Part shown: piece after piece, positions 22,996 to 33,767 of the stretch
Numbering within the stretch: position 1 is the stretch's first letter
Layout: every line of letters begins with the position of its first letter
NCBI RefSeq assembly: GCF_024346455.1
Contig: NZ_JAGQCY010000014.1
Location: 1 to 64,000, forward strand
Origin: Cyanobium sp. Aljojuca 7A6
GTDB lineage: Bacteria > Cyanobacteriota > Cyanobacteriia > PCC-6307 > Cyanobiaceae
Length of the DNA: 64,000 bases
Direction: 5' to 3'
The notes under the pieces: model-generated
Databases searched by the model: none
What the model was told of the DNA's origin: nothing
Seen by the model: the letters and a program-made list of their open reading frames with translations, nothing else
Position numbers and translations under genes: made by a program

Positions 22996-23361
22996 TCAGA
23001 ACTTGCCCGTGAGGGCCCGGGTGGTGCGGATCAAGCCAGCGGTGGTTTCCGGCAGGTAGGGGCCCTTGAGCATCTGGCCGCCGATGCGCAGGCTGAGGCC
23101 GGCCAGCACCAGGTCGATGGCGGCCACGGCCGCCGCAGCCTGCAGCCAGGTCAAGGCGAAAGCCCCCTGGATCCAGAGCAACAGCACCAGCTCCGCCGCC
23201 ACCAGCGCCAGGGTCATCAGGGTGAGGCCCATGCCGAGCATCACCCCGCCGCCCACAAGGCGCCGTTTCTCCTTGTCGGCCTCCTGCAGGGCGATGCGCA
23301 CGTGCAGGTCCATCACCGAGCTGATCAGCGCCGTGACACGGGCGAAGTTCTGGCCCTTCAT
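22996..23361 (-). CDS. Phage-holin-family (DUF1469-type) membrane protein
   Basis: A 121-residue protein with a helical N-terminus (LQEADKEKRRL), two membrane helices (residues ~35-60 and ~72-95) and a short cytosolic tail. This is the layout of the 'phage holin family' DUF1469 proteins, which in most bacteria are chromosomal and not viral. Its start overlaps the stop of the neighbouring DUF883-like gene by 4 bp, and such pairs are typically co-transcribed envelope-associated genes. No phage genes are nearby. Confidence 0.75.
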   Translation of the reverse strand: MKGQNFARVTALISSVMDLHVRIALQEADKEKRRLVGGGVMLGMGLTLMTLALVAAELVLLLWIQGAFALTWLQAAAAVAAIDLVLAGLSLRIGGQMLKGPYLPETTAGLIRTTRALTGKF

Positions 23362-23834
23362 GCCGAACGCCGACCCGACGACAGCAGCAGCCCCACCACC
23401 AGCCCCACGCCGGCGGCGATGCCGAGGGCCATCAGGGGGCGCTCCCGCACTGGCTTCTCGATCCGGGGGCGCAGGGTGCTGTTGAGGTCATCGAGCAGGT
23501 GCTCCAGCTGCTCCTCGAGCGGCCGCAGTGAATCCACCACGTGGCCCGCCTGCTCACCCGTCACGTTGACCAGATCAAGCAGTTGCTGCTTGACACCGGC
23601 GGTGGTGACGCCGCTCTGGCGGCTGATCACCTCCACCACATGGTCGAAGCTGCCCCGGGTCGCCTCCAGGGTGTGGCGGGCCACCTCGGGCCATTCCTTC
23701 TGGATGCTGGGCAACAGGCTTTCAAAGCGTTCCCGGAACTGGTTCTGCGCCTGCTGGGCGTCAGCGGAACCGACGGGTTCCGGCGCCGGCGCCGGGGCCG
23801 CTTCCGGTGCGGGATGGGTGGTGTCCGTGTCCAT
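23358..23834 (-). CDS. DUF883/ElaB-like membrane-anchored helical protein
   Basis: About 158 residues from the ATG at 23834 (MDTDTTHPAPEAAP). A disordered Pro/Ala-rich start is followed by amphipathic helices (residues ~30-120) and a C-terminal PLMALGIAAGVGLVVGLLLSSGRRSA, the single membrane helix with 'RP-x-x-A-x-G-(I/V)-A-A-G-x-G' seen in DUF883/ElaB ribosome- or envelope-associated proteins. It is co-oriented and overlapping with the holin-family gene. Function unknown. Confidence 0.65.
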   Translation of the reverse strand: MDTDTTHPAPEAAPAPAPEPVGSADAQQAQNQFRERFESLLPSIQKEWPEVARHTLEATRGSFDHVVEVISRQSGVTTAGVKQQLLDLVNVTGEQAGHVVDSLRPLEEQLEHLLDDLNSTLRPRIEKPVRERPLMALGIAAGVGLVVGLLLSSGRRSA

Positions 23835-23913
23835 GGGGCGCTCCGTGCGACAGCTGCACGGCATCACCGTAGGAAGAAGGGCTTGTGATCGTCAGCACCT
23901 CGGCTAAATTCCG

Positions 23914-26900
23914 ATGGCGCGGCGCGCGGGCCTGTTGGTTCACATCAATCAGGTCGAGCTCACCCACTTCAAGTCCTTCGGCGGGTCGATGACCATCCCG
24001 CTGCAGGAAGGTTTCACCGTCGTCACGGGCCCGAACGGCTCCGGCAAGAGCAACATCCTCGATGCGGTGCTGTTCTGCCTGGGCCTGGCCACCAGCCGGG
24101 GCATGCGGGCGGAGCGGCTCCCCGATCTGATCAACAGCGCCATGCTGCGGGAGGGGAAGGCCGCCGAAACCAGCGTCACCGTCCGCTTCGACCTCGGTGA
24201 CTGGCAACCGGACAACGCCGAGGAGGGGCTGGACGTCCCCGAACAGGGCCCCTGGCTGCAGCGGGGCCAACAGCAGTGGAGCGTCACCCGGCGGCTGCGG
24301 GTGGCCCCCGGCGGCACCTACAGCAGCAGTTTCAGCGCCGATGGGGTGCCCTGCAATCTGCAGCAACTGCAGACCCAGCTGCGGCGGCTGCGGGTCGACC
24401 CTGAGGGCAGCAACGTCGTCATGCAGGGCGACGTGACCCGCATCGTGTCGATGAGCGCCCGCGACCGGCGCGGCATCATCGACGAGCTGGCCGGGGTGGC
24501 CCTGTTCGACTCCCGCATCGAGCAGAGCCGGGGCAAGCTCGATGAAGTGGTCGAACGGCAGGAGCGCTGCCGCATCGTTGAGCAGGAACTGCTGGCGACA
24601 CGCCAGAAGCTCGAACGCGACTGCGCCAAGGCCCGCACCTACCAGGAGCTGCGCGAACGGCTGCACCAGGGGCGCCTGCAGGAGCAGGTGCTGGCCTGGG
24701 AGGAGGCCCGTGCCCACGGCCTGGCCCTGACCGGCCGGCTTGACAACCTCGACCGCCAGCAGGAGCAGGAGCGCGAAGCGATCGTCGGCGCCGAAGCCGC
24801 GGTGGTGGCCGCCGCCGCCGCCCTCGAGCGGCTGCAGGCGGAGGTGAAGACCCTGGGCGAAGACCAGCTGCTGGCGGTGCAGGCCGAACTGGCCGGCCTG
24901 GAGACCAGCGGCCGCGAACTGGCCCGCCAGGCGGAACGGCATGGGCACCAGGCCGAGGAACTGCAGCGCCGTCGCCAGGAGCTGCAGCAGAACCAGGGCG
25001 AGTTACGCCAGCAGCGCCAGGCCCTCGACAGCCAGGTTGACGACGGCGCCATCGCCCGTGCCGAAACCCTCTGCCGCGAGGCCGAGGCGGCGGTGGAGCT
25101 GTCTCGCCGGCGGCTCGGAGAAGTGGCCGGGCGCTCCGGCAGCTGGCTGGAGGAGCAGCAGGGCCGCAGCCGCCGGCGCCAGGAACTGCAGGACCAGCTC
25201 GCGCCCCTGCTGGCCGAGCGGCAACAGCTGGAGGAGCGGCTGCGGCAGTCCGGCGAGCGGCTCCAGGAACTCGGCGGCGAGGAGCAGCAGGAGGACGCGG
25301 CCCAGGCGGAGGGCGCCGCCTCAGTCGCGGCCCTGGTGGAGCAGGAGCGCGCCTTGCTGGCCGGCCTGGAGGATCGCCAGCGGCAGGCCCAGGAGCTGGC
25401 CGAAGCCCTGGCGCTGCAACAGCGCACCAGGGCGCGGCTGGAGCAGGAGCAGACCAGCCTGGAGCGGGAGATCGCCCGCCTCGACAGCCGCCGCGAAACC
25501 CTGCAGGAGAGCCGCGGCACCGGCGCCCTGCGCCTGCTGCTGGAGGCGGGGCTGGAGGGGATCCACGGCTCGGTGGCCCAGTTGGGCGAGGTGGAGGAGC
25601 GGCTGCGGGTGGCCCTGGAGGTGGCCGCCGGGGGACGGCTGGCCCAGGTGGTGGTGGAGGACGACCGCATCGCCGCCCGGGCGATCGAGCTGCTCAAGAG
25701 CCGCCGCGCCGGACGCCTCACCTTCCTGCCCCTCAACCGCATCCGGGGCGGCAGTGGGGGCGGCAGTGGGGCCTCGGGGGGGGCCGCCCTGCAACGGGGC
25801 AACCCTGGGGCCGCTGCAGGGGCCGACGGGCTGGTGGGGCGGGCGGTGGATCTGATCCGCCACGAGCCCGTCTACGCCGATGTCTTCCGCTACGTCTTCG
25901 GCGACACCCTGGTGTTTGCCAGCCTCAGCGACGCCCGCCGGGAACTGGGCCGCTGCCGCGCCGTGACGCTGGAGGGCGAACTGCTCGAGAAGAGCGGCGC
26001 CATGACCGGCGGCAGTCTGCAGCAGCGCTCCGGCCAGCTGGGCTTCGGCCGCAGCAGCGAGGGCGATGAGGCTGAGCCGCTGCGGCAGCGGCTGCTGGAG
26101 CTGGGGGAGAGCCTGCTGGCCTGCCGCCGCCGCGAAGCGGAGCTGGGCCGGAGCCTGGAAGAGTCCCGGCCGGTCCTGCTGGAGCTGCAGCAGCGCCAGG
26201 CCGCCCTCCAGGCCGAACGCAGCGCCGCCGAGCGCACCCTGGCCCCACGGCAGCAGCGCCGCGACCAGGTGAGCAGCCGGCTGCAGCAACTGCAGGGGGC
26301 CCATCAGGCCGATGGCCGCCGGATGCAGACCCTCGAGCAGACCCTGCCTCCCCTGCGCCAGGCCCTGGCGGAACTGGAGGAGGCCGAACGTGCCGCCAGC
26401 GGCAACCACGACAGCGCCCGCTGGCAGGGCCTGCAGAGCGAGCTGGAACGGGCCGACCAGGCCCTGGTGGAGGCCCGCCGCCAGCGGGATGTCCTGGAGG
26501 CGGAGCGGCGGGAGCGGAGTCTGGGCGCCGAGCGGCTGGGCAGCCAGCTGGAGGCCCTCGCCGGGGAGGAACGGCGGCTGGTGGAGGCCGTGCAGGCCCT
26601 GGTGGCGGAGCGCCAGCTCTGGAAGGAGCGGCAGCAGACCGAGCAGGAGCGCCGCGCCGTGCTGGAGCGGCAGCAGAGCGAGCTGCAGACCCGCTTCGGC
26701 GAACGGCGCCGCGCCCGCGATGGGGCCGAAGCCCACCTGGCCGGCCAACGCCAGGCCCTGCAGCAGCGGCAGTGGGAGCTGCAGCGGCGCCAGGAGGAGC
26801 GGCTGGCCCTGGCCGAGGAGCAGCGCAGCCACGGTCTGCGGCTGGCCCAGATGGAACGGGAGCTGCCCGAGCCCCGGCCCGAGCTGCCCGAAGAGGTGCG

Positions 26901-27555
26901 CGAGGCTGGCCTGGAGGCGCTGCAGCAGAGCCTGCGCAGCCTGCAGCAGCGCATGGAGGCGCTCGAGCCGGTCAACATGCTGGCCCTTGAGGAGCTCGAG
27001 CAGCTGGAGCAGCGGCTGGCCGACCTGGACGACCGGCTGGAGGTGCTCAGCAAAGAGCGGGAGGAACTGCTGCTGCGGATCGAAACGGTGGCCACCCTGC
27101 GCCAGGAGGCCTTCATGGAGGCCTTCAACGCCGTCGACGGCCATTTCCAGACCATCTTCGCCGGCCTCTCCGAAGGCGAGGGACACCTGCAGCTGGAGAA
27201 CCCCGACCAACCCCTCGACGGCGGCCTGACGCTGGTGGCCCACCCCAAGGGCAAGGCGGTGCGACGGCTGGCCTCGATGTCGGGAGGTGAGAAATCCCTG
27301 ACCGCCCTGAGCTTCCTGTTCGCCCTGCAGCGCTTCCGCCCCTCGCCCTTCTATGCCCTCGACGAGGTGGACAGCTTTCTTGACGGGGTGAACGTGGAGC
27401 GCCTGGCCGCCCTGATCGCCGCCCAGGCCGACCAGGCCCAGTTCATGGTGGTCAGTCACCGCCGGCCGATGATCGCCGCGGCCACCCGCACCATCGGCGT
27501 CACGCAGGCCCGAGGCTCCCACACCCAGGTGGTCGGTTTGCCGCCGGCGGCCTGA
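23914..27555 (+). CDS. smc: Chromosome-partition ATPase SMC
   Basis: A 1213-residue SMC protein. The N-terminal ATPase lobe carries GPNGSGKS (residues 39-46), there are two long coiled coils, and a hinge lies near residues 530-690. The C-terminal lobe carries the ABC signature (SMSGGEKSLTAL) and Walker B (FYALDEVDSFLDG). Length and order are normal for bacterial SMC. It loads at the origin and extrudes loops with ScpA/ScpB. A Gly/Ser-rich insertion (about residues 610-635) lies in the hinge region. No scpA/scpB gene is in the window. Confidence 0.95.
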   Translation: MARRAGLLVHINQVELTHFKSFGGSMTIPLQEGFTVVTGPNGSGKSNILDAVLFCLGLATSRGMRAERLPDLINSAMLREGKAAETSVTVRFDLGDWQPDNAEEGLDVPEQGPWLQRGQQQWSVTRRLRVAPGGTYSSSFSADGVPCNLQQLQTQLRRLRVDPEGSNVVMQGDVTRIVSMSARDRRGIIDELAGVALFDSRIEQSRGKLDEVVERQERCRIVEQELLATRQKLERDCAKARTYQELRERLHQGRLQEQVLAWEEARAHGLALTGRLDNLDRQQEQEREAIVGAEAAVVAAAAALERLQAEVKTLGEDQLLAVQAELAGLETSGRELARQAERHGHQAEELQRRRQELQQNQGELRQQRQALDSQVDDGAIARAETLCREAEAAVELSRRRLGEVAGRSGSWLEEQQGRSRRRQELQDQLAPLLAERQQLEERLRQSGERLQELGGEEQQEDAAQAEGAASVAALVEQERALLAGLEDRQRQAQELAEALALQQRTRARLEQEQTSLEREIARLDSRRETLQESRGTGALRLLLEAGLEGIHGSVAQLGEVEERLRVALEVAAGGRLAQVVVEDDRIAARAIELLKSRRAGRLTFLPLNRIRGGSGGGSGASGGAALQRGNPGAAAGADGLVGRAVDLIRHEPVYADVFRYVFGDTLVFASLSDARRELGRCRAVTLEGELLEKSGAMTGGSLQQRSGQLGFGRSSEGDEAEPLRQRLLELGESLLACRRREAELGRSLEESRPVLLELQQRQAALQAERSAAERTLAPRQQRRDQVSSRLQQLQGAHQADGRRMQTLEQTLPPLRQALAELEEAERAASGNHDSARWQGLQSELERADQALVEARRQRDVLEAERRERSLGAERLGSQLEALAGEERRLVEAVQALVAERQLWKERQQTEQERRAVLERQQSELQTRFGERRRARDGAEAHLAGQRQALQQRQWELQRRQEERLALAEEQRSHGLRLAQMERELPEPRPELPEEVREAGLEALQQSLRSLQQRMEALEPVNMLALEELEQLEQRLADLDDRLEVLSKEREELLLRIETVATLRQEAFMEAFNAVDGHFQTIFAGLSEGEGHLQLENPDQPLDGGLTLVAHPKGKAVRRLASMSGGEKSLTALSFLFALQRFRPSPFYALDEVDSFLDGVNVERLAALIAAQADQAQFMVVSHRRPMIAAATRTIGVTQARGSHTQVVGLPPAA

Positions 27556-27647
27556 GCCGACCGCGTGGGCCACAATGGGCCGACCAGGCTGTTCCAGGCC
27601 GTGAAGTCGCTCCCGCCCCCCCTGCCGTCCAGCCCCGATCTCCGGAT

Positions 27648-28787
27648 TTGACCTCCCCGATTCCCCCCTCCACCGAACCCGCCGCCAGCAGCGACCGCCT
27701 CTGGTTGCGCTCAGAACTGATGGGCACCCAGGTGATCACCCGGGACACCGGCCGGCGGCTGGGCGTCGTCGGTGAGGTGGTGGTCGACATCGACCGGCGC
27801 GAGGTGGTGGCCCTGGGCCTGCGCGACAACCCCCTCACCCGTTTCCTGCCGGGCCTGCCCCGCTGGATGCCGCTGGACCGCATCCGCCAGGTGGGCGACG
27901 TGATCCTGGTGGATTCGGTCGATTCCCTGGCCGAAGGTTTCAATCCCGAGCGATTCAGCAAGGTCATCAACTGCCAGGTGATCACCGAATCGGGCGAACA
28001 GCTCGGCCGCGTGCTCGGCTTCAGCTTCGACATCGAAACCGGTGAGCTCACCACCCTGGTGATCGGGGCCCTCGGCGTTCCCCTGCTGGGGGAAGGGGTG
28101 CTCAGCACCTGGGAAATGCCGGTGGGGGAGGTGGTCAGCAGCGGCCCGGACCGGATCATCGTTTACGAGGGAGCCGAAGAGAAGCTCAAACAACTCGGCA
28201 CCGGCCTGCTGGAGAAGCTCGGCATCGGTGGCGCCAGCTGGGAGCAGGAGGAGCGGGATCGCTTCCGCTCCGGCGCCGTGCCCGCCGAGAACCAGCTGCC
28301 CGCCGGCCAACCCACCGCCCAGGAGCAACGCCGCATCCAGCCGGCCACCAGCCGCAGCTTCCAACCCGCCGAGGAGATGGAGTACGTGGAACTGGAGGAG
28401 CGGCGCGAACGGGAACCACTCCGCCAGCGGCGCTACCTCGACGACGACCTCCCAGAGCCGCGCCAGCGCCCCGAGCCCCGCTCGGCACCCTCCGACCCCT
28501 ACGCCCGAGAGTCGTACGCCTCCGACACCTACGGCCGGGAGCCTGAGCGCAATCCTGCCCGGTACGACAACCGTTACGAAGAGGAGCGCTACGACCAGGA
28601 GCGCGATCGGGAGGAACGCGGTTTCGAGCCGGACCGTTATGCCGCCCCCACCCCTATCCCCACGCGGGACTTCGAAGAGCCACCGCGCGTCCGCGAGCCG
28701 CAGCGGGCGGAGCGTCCCCAGGCACCGGCCCCCCGGCCGAAGGAGCCAGTGGATGTGGAGCCGGAAATCCTCGACGATCCCTGGTGA
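27648..28787 (+). CDS. Tandem PRC-barrel protein with charged disordered tail
   Basis: About 379 residues if the TTG at 27648 starts translation; the next in-frame ATG is at 27720. Two PRC-barrel domains are visible: residues ~20-95 (GTQVITRDTGRRLGVVGEVV) and ~105-175 (NCQVITESGEQLGRVLGFSFD). They are followed by a ~200-residue tail rich in Arg, Glu, Tyr, Asp and Pro. PRC barrels act in RNA processing (RimM) and photosynthetic reaction-centre assembly, and cyanobacterial tandem forms are uncharacterised. It follows smc by 92 bp in the same direction, and the charge-patterned tail resembles that of the ycf66 product. Confidence 0.8.
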   Translation: MTSPIPPSTEPAASSDRLWLRSELMGTQVITRDTGRRLGVVGEVVVDIDRREVVALGLRDNPLTRFLPGLPRWMPLDRIRQVGDVILVDSVDSLAEGFNPERFSKVINCQVITESGEQLGRVLGFSFDIETGELTTLVIGALGVPLLGEGVLSTWEMPVGEVVSSGPDRIIVYEGAEEKLKQLGTGLLEKLGIGGASWEQEERDRFRSGAVPAENQLPAGQPTAQEQRRIQPATSRSFQPAEEMEYVELEERREREPLRQRRYLDDDLPEPRQRPEPRSAPSDPYARESYASDTYGREPERNPARYDNRYEEERYDQERDREERGFEPDRYAAPTPIPTRDFEEPPRVREPQRAERPQAPAPRPKEPVDVEPEILDDPW

Positions 28788-28805
28788 AGCCGCCGGAGGG
28801 CGGCC

Positions 28806-29216
28806 TCAGCCCTCTGCAAATCTCAGCGAAGCCGAATTGACGCAGTAGCGCTGGCCGCTGGGGGCAGGGCCGTCGTTGAAGACATGGCCGAGGTGAGCGT
28901 CACAGTTAGCGCAACGGATCTCGGTGCGCTCCATGCCATGGGTGCGGTCGGTGTGGGTGGTGATCGCCCCGGCGCCGACGCCCGCCCAGAAGCTGGGCCA
29001 GCCAGTGCCGGAATCGAACTTGGTGGCGGAACTGAACAGCTCGCTGCCACAGCAGACGCAGTGGTACATCCCCGTGGCCTTGTTGTTCCAGTAGGCACCG
29101 GTGAAGGCCCGTTCGGTGCCACCCTCGCGGGCCACCCGGTACTGCTCGGGGGTCAGCTTTGCCCTCCAGTCGGCCGTGTCAACGCTCTGGAGGGGGCTGG
29201 AATCACTCGACGGCAT
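28806..29216 (-). CDS. msrB: Peptide-methionine (R)-S-oxide reductase MsrB
   Basis: A 136-residue enzyme from ATG 29216. Structural zinc Cys pairs are C53/C56 (CVCC) and C102/C105 (CANC); the catalytic Cys is C125 in [20 protein letters not shown] and [10 protein letters not shown] are standard MsrB blocks. It reduces methionine-R-sulfoxide in the cytoplasm as part of oxidative-damage repair. It is convergent with the PRC-barrel gene (18-bp gap) and follows the LpxB-related gene. Confidence 0.95.
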   Translation of the reverse strand: MPSSDSSPLQSVDTADWRAKLTPEQYRVAREGGTERAFTGAYWNNKATGMYHCVCCGSELFSSATKFDSGTGWPSFWAGVGAGAITTHTDRTHGMERTEIRCANCDAHLGHVFNDGPAPSGQRYCVNSASLRFAEG

Positions 29217-29254
29217 GGCCTGGAACCCGGCGTGGGGCAATGGTTGAAGAAATC

Positions 29255-30553
29255 CTATCCAGATCGCAGCGGGCGCCCGGAGGGTTCCTGCGCCGGCAGC
29301 AGGCCCCGCACCATGGCGGCCACGGCCGCCACGGCCCCCGGCGCTCCCCGCAGGCTGCGCAGGTCGCTGGCCATGGCCGCCAGCCGTTCGGGATGCTCCA
29401 GCCAGTCGGCCGCCTCAGCCGCGATCTGGGCCGGTTCGATCGGCCCCACCCGTTCCGGCACCACGGCACGGCCGGCGGAGATGTTGGGCCAGGCGAGGAA
29501 GCCCCGGTGACGCATGCGCCAGGCGGTGAGGGCCACCCCCACCAGACGCCGCAGCAGCGGCAACCGGGCCACCAGCCCCAGCCAGCCATCCCAGGCCTGC
29601 ATCACCGCGAGGTGCTGGGTGGGCACCAACACGATCATCGGCACCGCCAGGGCCCCCAGCTCGGCGGTGTTGGCCCCCACCGTGGTGAGCGCCAGGGCGC
29701 ACTGGCTCAGGGCGGCGTGGGCGGGATGCTGCACCAGCAGCAGGATGCGGGTGCCGGCCGCCGTAACCAGCTCATCGCCCTGGAGATGGGGCTCGCCGGC
29801 CCCCTGGCGTCGGTTCAGCGGATTGGACGGCCCGCCGTAGGCCAGCAGTTCCCGCACCGACGTGGTGGGAGCCACCGGCAGCAGGAAGCGGCAGCCGGGC
29901 CGCAAGGCCGCCAGCCGGTCGGCGGTCTCGAGCAGGAAGGGCACCCCGACCAGCAACTTGGCCCGCTTCGAGCCGGGCAGCAGAGCCACCCAGTCACCGG
30001 CGGGCAGGGGATCGTCCTGGCGCGCCAGGGCCGAAAGGTCCGCCATCAGGTCCCCCACCACCGTGGCCCGGGCCCGCCAGCGGGGCGCCAGGCGGCCGGC
30101 CGCGGCGGGTCCCATCACGGCGAGGCGGTCGTTCCAGCGGGGCCAGCGGACCACCCACTCGGCATAGGTGAGGTGGCGGTAGCCCAGCCGGGCCGAGAGC
30201 AGCACGGTCCAGAACTGGTCACCACCGAGGAAGACCACCACCCCCCGCTCGGGCCAGGGGCCGTGGCGGCGGGGCCGCAGCAGCAGCCACCAGAAGCGGG
30301 TGGCCGGCAGCACCCGATCGAACAGGCCCCAGCCCTCGGCCACCCGATGCTCCGCTCCAGTGGCGTTGGGGCAGGGGACCAGCACCAGCCGCAGGCTGCA
30401 GCTGGCGGCGGGGTCGCGGGGCCGCAGGGGCTCCAGACCATGGAGCTGCTCCGCCAGTGGACGCACCCAGGTGCTGAGTTCGCCAGGGCCGTTGCTGACC
30501 AGCACGATCGCGCTGCCTGCGGCTGGAGCGGAGACCGGCGACGGCTGGATCAA
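29255..30553 (-). CDS. LpxB-related glycosyltransferase-like protein (TIGR03492 type)
   Basis: A protein of about 430 residues, GT-B fold. The hallmark N-terminus is [15 protein letters not shown], with [18 protein letters not shown] and [20 protein letters not shown] as in lipid-A-disaccharide synthase. This matches the cyanobacterial 'LpxB-related' family, whose reaction is not established; true LpxB uses SNG-free motifs. Upstream in-frame codons run into the tRNA-Leu gene, so the start must be downstream: TTG 30553 or GTG 30505. It is followed 38 bp later by msrB. Confidence 0.75.
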   Translation of the reverse strand: MIQPSPVSAPAAGSAIVLVSNGPGELSTWVRPLAEQLHGLEPLRPRDPAASCSLRLVLVPCPNATGAEHRVAEGWGLFDRVLPATRFWWLLLRPRRHGPWPERGVVVFLGGDQFWTVLLSARLGYRHLTYAEWVVRWPRWNDRLAVMGPAAAGRLAPRWRARATVVGDLMADLSALARQDDPLPAGDWVALLPGSKRAKLLVGVPFLLETADRLAALRPGCRFLLPVAPTTSVRELLAYGGPSNPLNRRQGAGEPHLQGDELVTAAGTRILLLVQHPAHAALSQCALALTTVGANTAELGALAVPMIVLVPTQHLAVMQAWDGWLGLVARLPLLRRLVGVALTAWRMRHRGFLAWPNISAGRAVVPERVGPIEPAQIAAEAADWLEHPERLAAMASDLRSLRGAPGAVAAVAAMVRGLLPAQEPSGRPLRSG

Positions 30554-30595
30554 AAGAGCCGCAGGTTCCGGGGGACGGGAGCGGGAAAAGAAAAA

Positions 30596-30677
30596 TGCGG
30601 ATGGCGAGACTTGAACTCGCAAGGCCGAAGCCACACGCCCCTCAAACGTGCGTGTCTACCAATTCCACCACATCCGC
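30596..30677 (-). tRNA. tRNA-Leu(GAG)
   Basis: An 82-nt class II tRNA on the minus strand. Acceptor GCGGATG pairs with CATCCGC, with discriminator A. The D arm is GTG...CAC with AATTGGTAGA in the loop, and the anticodon stem CACGT/GCGTG encloses the loop TTGAGGG, so the anticodon is GAG. The long variable arm is GGCTTCGGCC, and the T arm is GCGAG-TTCAAGT-CTCGC. CCA is not encoded. A T-rich run (TTTTTCTTTT) follows the 3' end. Confidence 0.95.
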
Positions 30678-30838
30678 GTGGCTGGCGCGGGCCGAAGCCC
30701 CTCACCGATTGAGCAATATACCCATGGGCTTCCCCGCCCCCGAAGGCCCTCACCGCCAAGCCGCGCCGGTGAGCACTGATACAGTCCGCCCCGGCATGGC
30801 CGCACCCTCGCCAGCCCACACCGCCTGGACCTGCACGG

Positions 30839-32188
<1,350 letters not shown>

Positions 32189-32207
32189 AGCCCGCAGGGC
32201 TGCCGGT

Positions 32208-32522
32208 TCAGCCGATGGCCTGGCTGCGCAGCAAGGCCAGGGTGAGCAGTCCCTGCTGACCCACCAGCAGTTCCCGCAGCAGGCTGATCAACCCCACCCA
32301 CACCACCGGCGTCACATCCACCCCACCAATGGGCTGGATCAGACGACGGGTGAGGCTCAGCAGGGGTTCGGTGGGCGCCCCCACCAGGCGCATCACTCCT
32401 TGGCTGAGGTCGACCCTCGGGTACCAGGTGAGGACGATCCGGAACAGGAACAACAGGGTCCAGCCCGCCAGGGCCAGCCCCAGGGCCAGGTGCAGCAGGG
32501 GTAGGGGCGCCAGGGCCGTCAC
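32208..32522 (-). CDS. YggT-family (Ycf19-like) membrane protein
   Basis: A 104-residue protein with two membrane segments and the YggT core (LFLFRIVLTWYPRVDL, EPLLSLTRRLIQPIGGVD, P-x-x-W-x-G-L). In cyanobacteria and plastids these proteins (Ycf19/CCB3/YlmG) are implicated in cofactor assembly and nucleoid or division distribution; the exact role here is unknown. It is convergent with accC (19-bp gap) and divergent from psbX. Confidence 0.85.
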   Translation of the reverse strand: MTALAPLPLLHLALGLALAGWTLLFLFRIVLTWYPRVDLSQGVMRLVGAPTEPLLSLTRRLIQPIGGVDVTPVVWVGLISLLRELLVGQQGLLTLALLRSQAIG

Positions 32523-32607
32523 AAAGCTCTAAGCATGGAAGGACTGATCGTAGGAACTCACCGCCACTGCCTAGGATCCGCCGAGCTGTCCAGAGCGAAC
32601 GCCTGCC

Positions 32608-32730
32608 ATGACTCCTTCCCTCGCCAACTTCCTCAGCAGCCTTGGCTGGGGCGCGGTCATCGTGGTGATCCCCATCGCCATCGCCCTGGTGCTGATCAGC
32701 CAGAACGACCAGCTCGACCGGCGTCTCTGA
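32608..32730 (+). CDS. psbX: Photosystem II protein PsbX
   Basis: A 40-residue single-helix membrane protein: [20 protein letters not shown] then [20 protein letters not shown]. The '[19 protein letters not shown]' start and 'LISQ-x-D-x-(L/V)-x-R' end are those of PsbX, a peripheral photosystem II subunit near cytochrome b559. A spaced -10-like TAGGAT lies ~30 bp upstream. It is followed by the ycf66 gene, its usual neighbour in picocyanobacteria. Confidence 0.93.
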   Translation: MTPSLANFLSSLGWGAVIVVIPIAIALVLISQNDQLDRRL

Positions 32731-32791
32731 GGGTCTGCTGACAGCGCGGGTACGGTCCTTAGAGTGTTGGCCATCGCCCGGGTCAACAGCC

Positions 32792-33763
32792 GTGGTCAAC
32801 GCCAGCCTCAACTGGGCCAGCATCGTCGGCATCGTCCTGGCGGTCGGCGGAGCCTTCCTCTACTTCATGAGGAGCTTCAAACCGGCCCTGGCCCGGGACT
32901 ACGACGTCTTTTTTGCCGCCATCGGTCTGCTTTGCGGCGGCATCCTCTTCTTTCAAGGCTGGCGCCTTGACCCGATCCTGCAGTTCGGCCAGTTTCTGCT
33001 GGCGGGCACCACCGTTTTCTTCGCCTATGAGAGCGTTCGCCTGCGTGGGGTGACCACCGAACAGGCCCGGCGGTCCTCCTACTTCGACGACGAGGAACCC
33101 GCCGCCCCGTTCCGGCCGCGTGGTGGCCTGGGCGGCGGCCGCAGCTATGACGACGAGCCGGACCGCTTCGATGAGCCGGAGCCCCTGCGCCGTCGCATTC
33201 CCTCCCGCGACGAACCCGAGGACGACTTCTACCGGCCTCGCCGGCCCAGCAGGGCCGCGATCCCCGAGCGGGCCGCCAGCCGCAGGGAGGCGCCCGACGC
33301 CTGGGACAACCCCCGCTCGGAGCGCCCCTCCAGCCGGCCGGAACGGGATCCCATCGACGAGCGCCCCGATCGGAACGCCGGCCGTTACAGCGCCGGTGGC
33401 CCTGCCCGCAGCCAACCCAGCGATTTCGGCGCCCGCCGCCGGGATCGGGACAGTGCCCCCGAACCCCGCCGCGGCTCCCGCCCGGTGGCCGCCGCCGACA
33501 GCGCTCCCCGAAGCGGCCGTCGTGGTTCCACACCGCCGGGCCCTGCCGGCCCCCCGTCCCGTGACCCTGGCCTGGGAGCACCGCAGGGAACGCCCATGGG
33601 CACGCCGATCCGCTCCAGCACGGCCCGCGGCGCTGCTGCCGACGACGTCAGTGATGCCGACTTCTCGCCGATGGCCAGTGGCCGGCCCCGGCCAGCGTCG
33701 ACCGAGCCCCCCGCCGCCCCGCCCGCGTCCAGCCGGGACAACAGCTCCCGCTTCGACGACTGA
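32792..33763 (+). CDS. ycf66: Ycf66-family protein with long disordered tail
   Basis: About 323 residues from GTG 32792. The first ~95 residues are the Ycf66 domain: three membrane helices (SIVGIVLAVGGAFLYFM, VFFAAIGLLCGGILFF, FGQFLLAGTTVFFAYES). The remaining ~225 residues are predicted disordered, rich in Arg, Asp, Pro and Ser (RRSSYFDDEEP, DEPDRFDEPEP). Ycf66 is conserved in cyanobacteria and some plastids; a role linked to photosystem assembly has been proposed but is not established. It follows psbX by 61 bp, so they are likely co-transcribed. Confidence 0.9.
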   Translation: MVNASLNWASIVGIVLAVGGAFLYFMRSFKPALARDYDVFFAAIGLLCGGILFFQGWRLDPILQFGQFLLAGTTVFFAYESVRLRGVTTEQARRSSYFDDEEPAAPFRPRGGLGGGRSYDDEPDRFDEPEPLRRRIPSRDEPEDDFYRPRRPSRAAIPERAASRREAPDAWDNPRSERPSSRPERDPIDERPDRNAGRYSAGGPARSQPSDFGARRRDRDSAPEPRRGSRPVAAADSAPRSGRRGSTPPGPAGPPSRDPGLGAPQGTPMGTPIRSSTARGAAADDVSDADFSPMASGRPRPASTEPPAAPPASSRDNSSRFDD

Positions 33764-33767
33764 TCCG

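Noticed and set aside
22996-23361. Prophage remnant indicated by a holin
   Set aside because: DUF1469 'holin family' genes are common chromosomal envelope genes; no integrase, capsid or lysis genes lie nearby.
24639-27573. Long reading frames antisense to smc
   Set aside because: They mirror the high-GC codon bias of smc, have no recognisable domain, and smc is unambiguous on the other strand. The same applies to most long antisense frames in 20-59 kb.
30554-30634. Longer N-terminus for the LpxB-related protein
   Set aside because: It would read into the 3' part of the tRNA-Leu gene; the conserved family start (SNGPGEL) lies further in.
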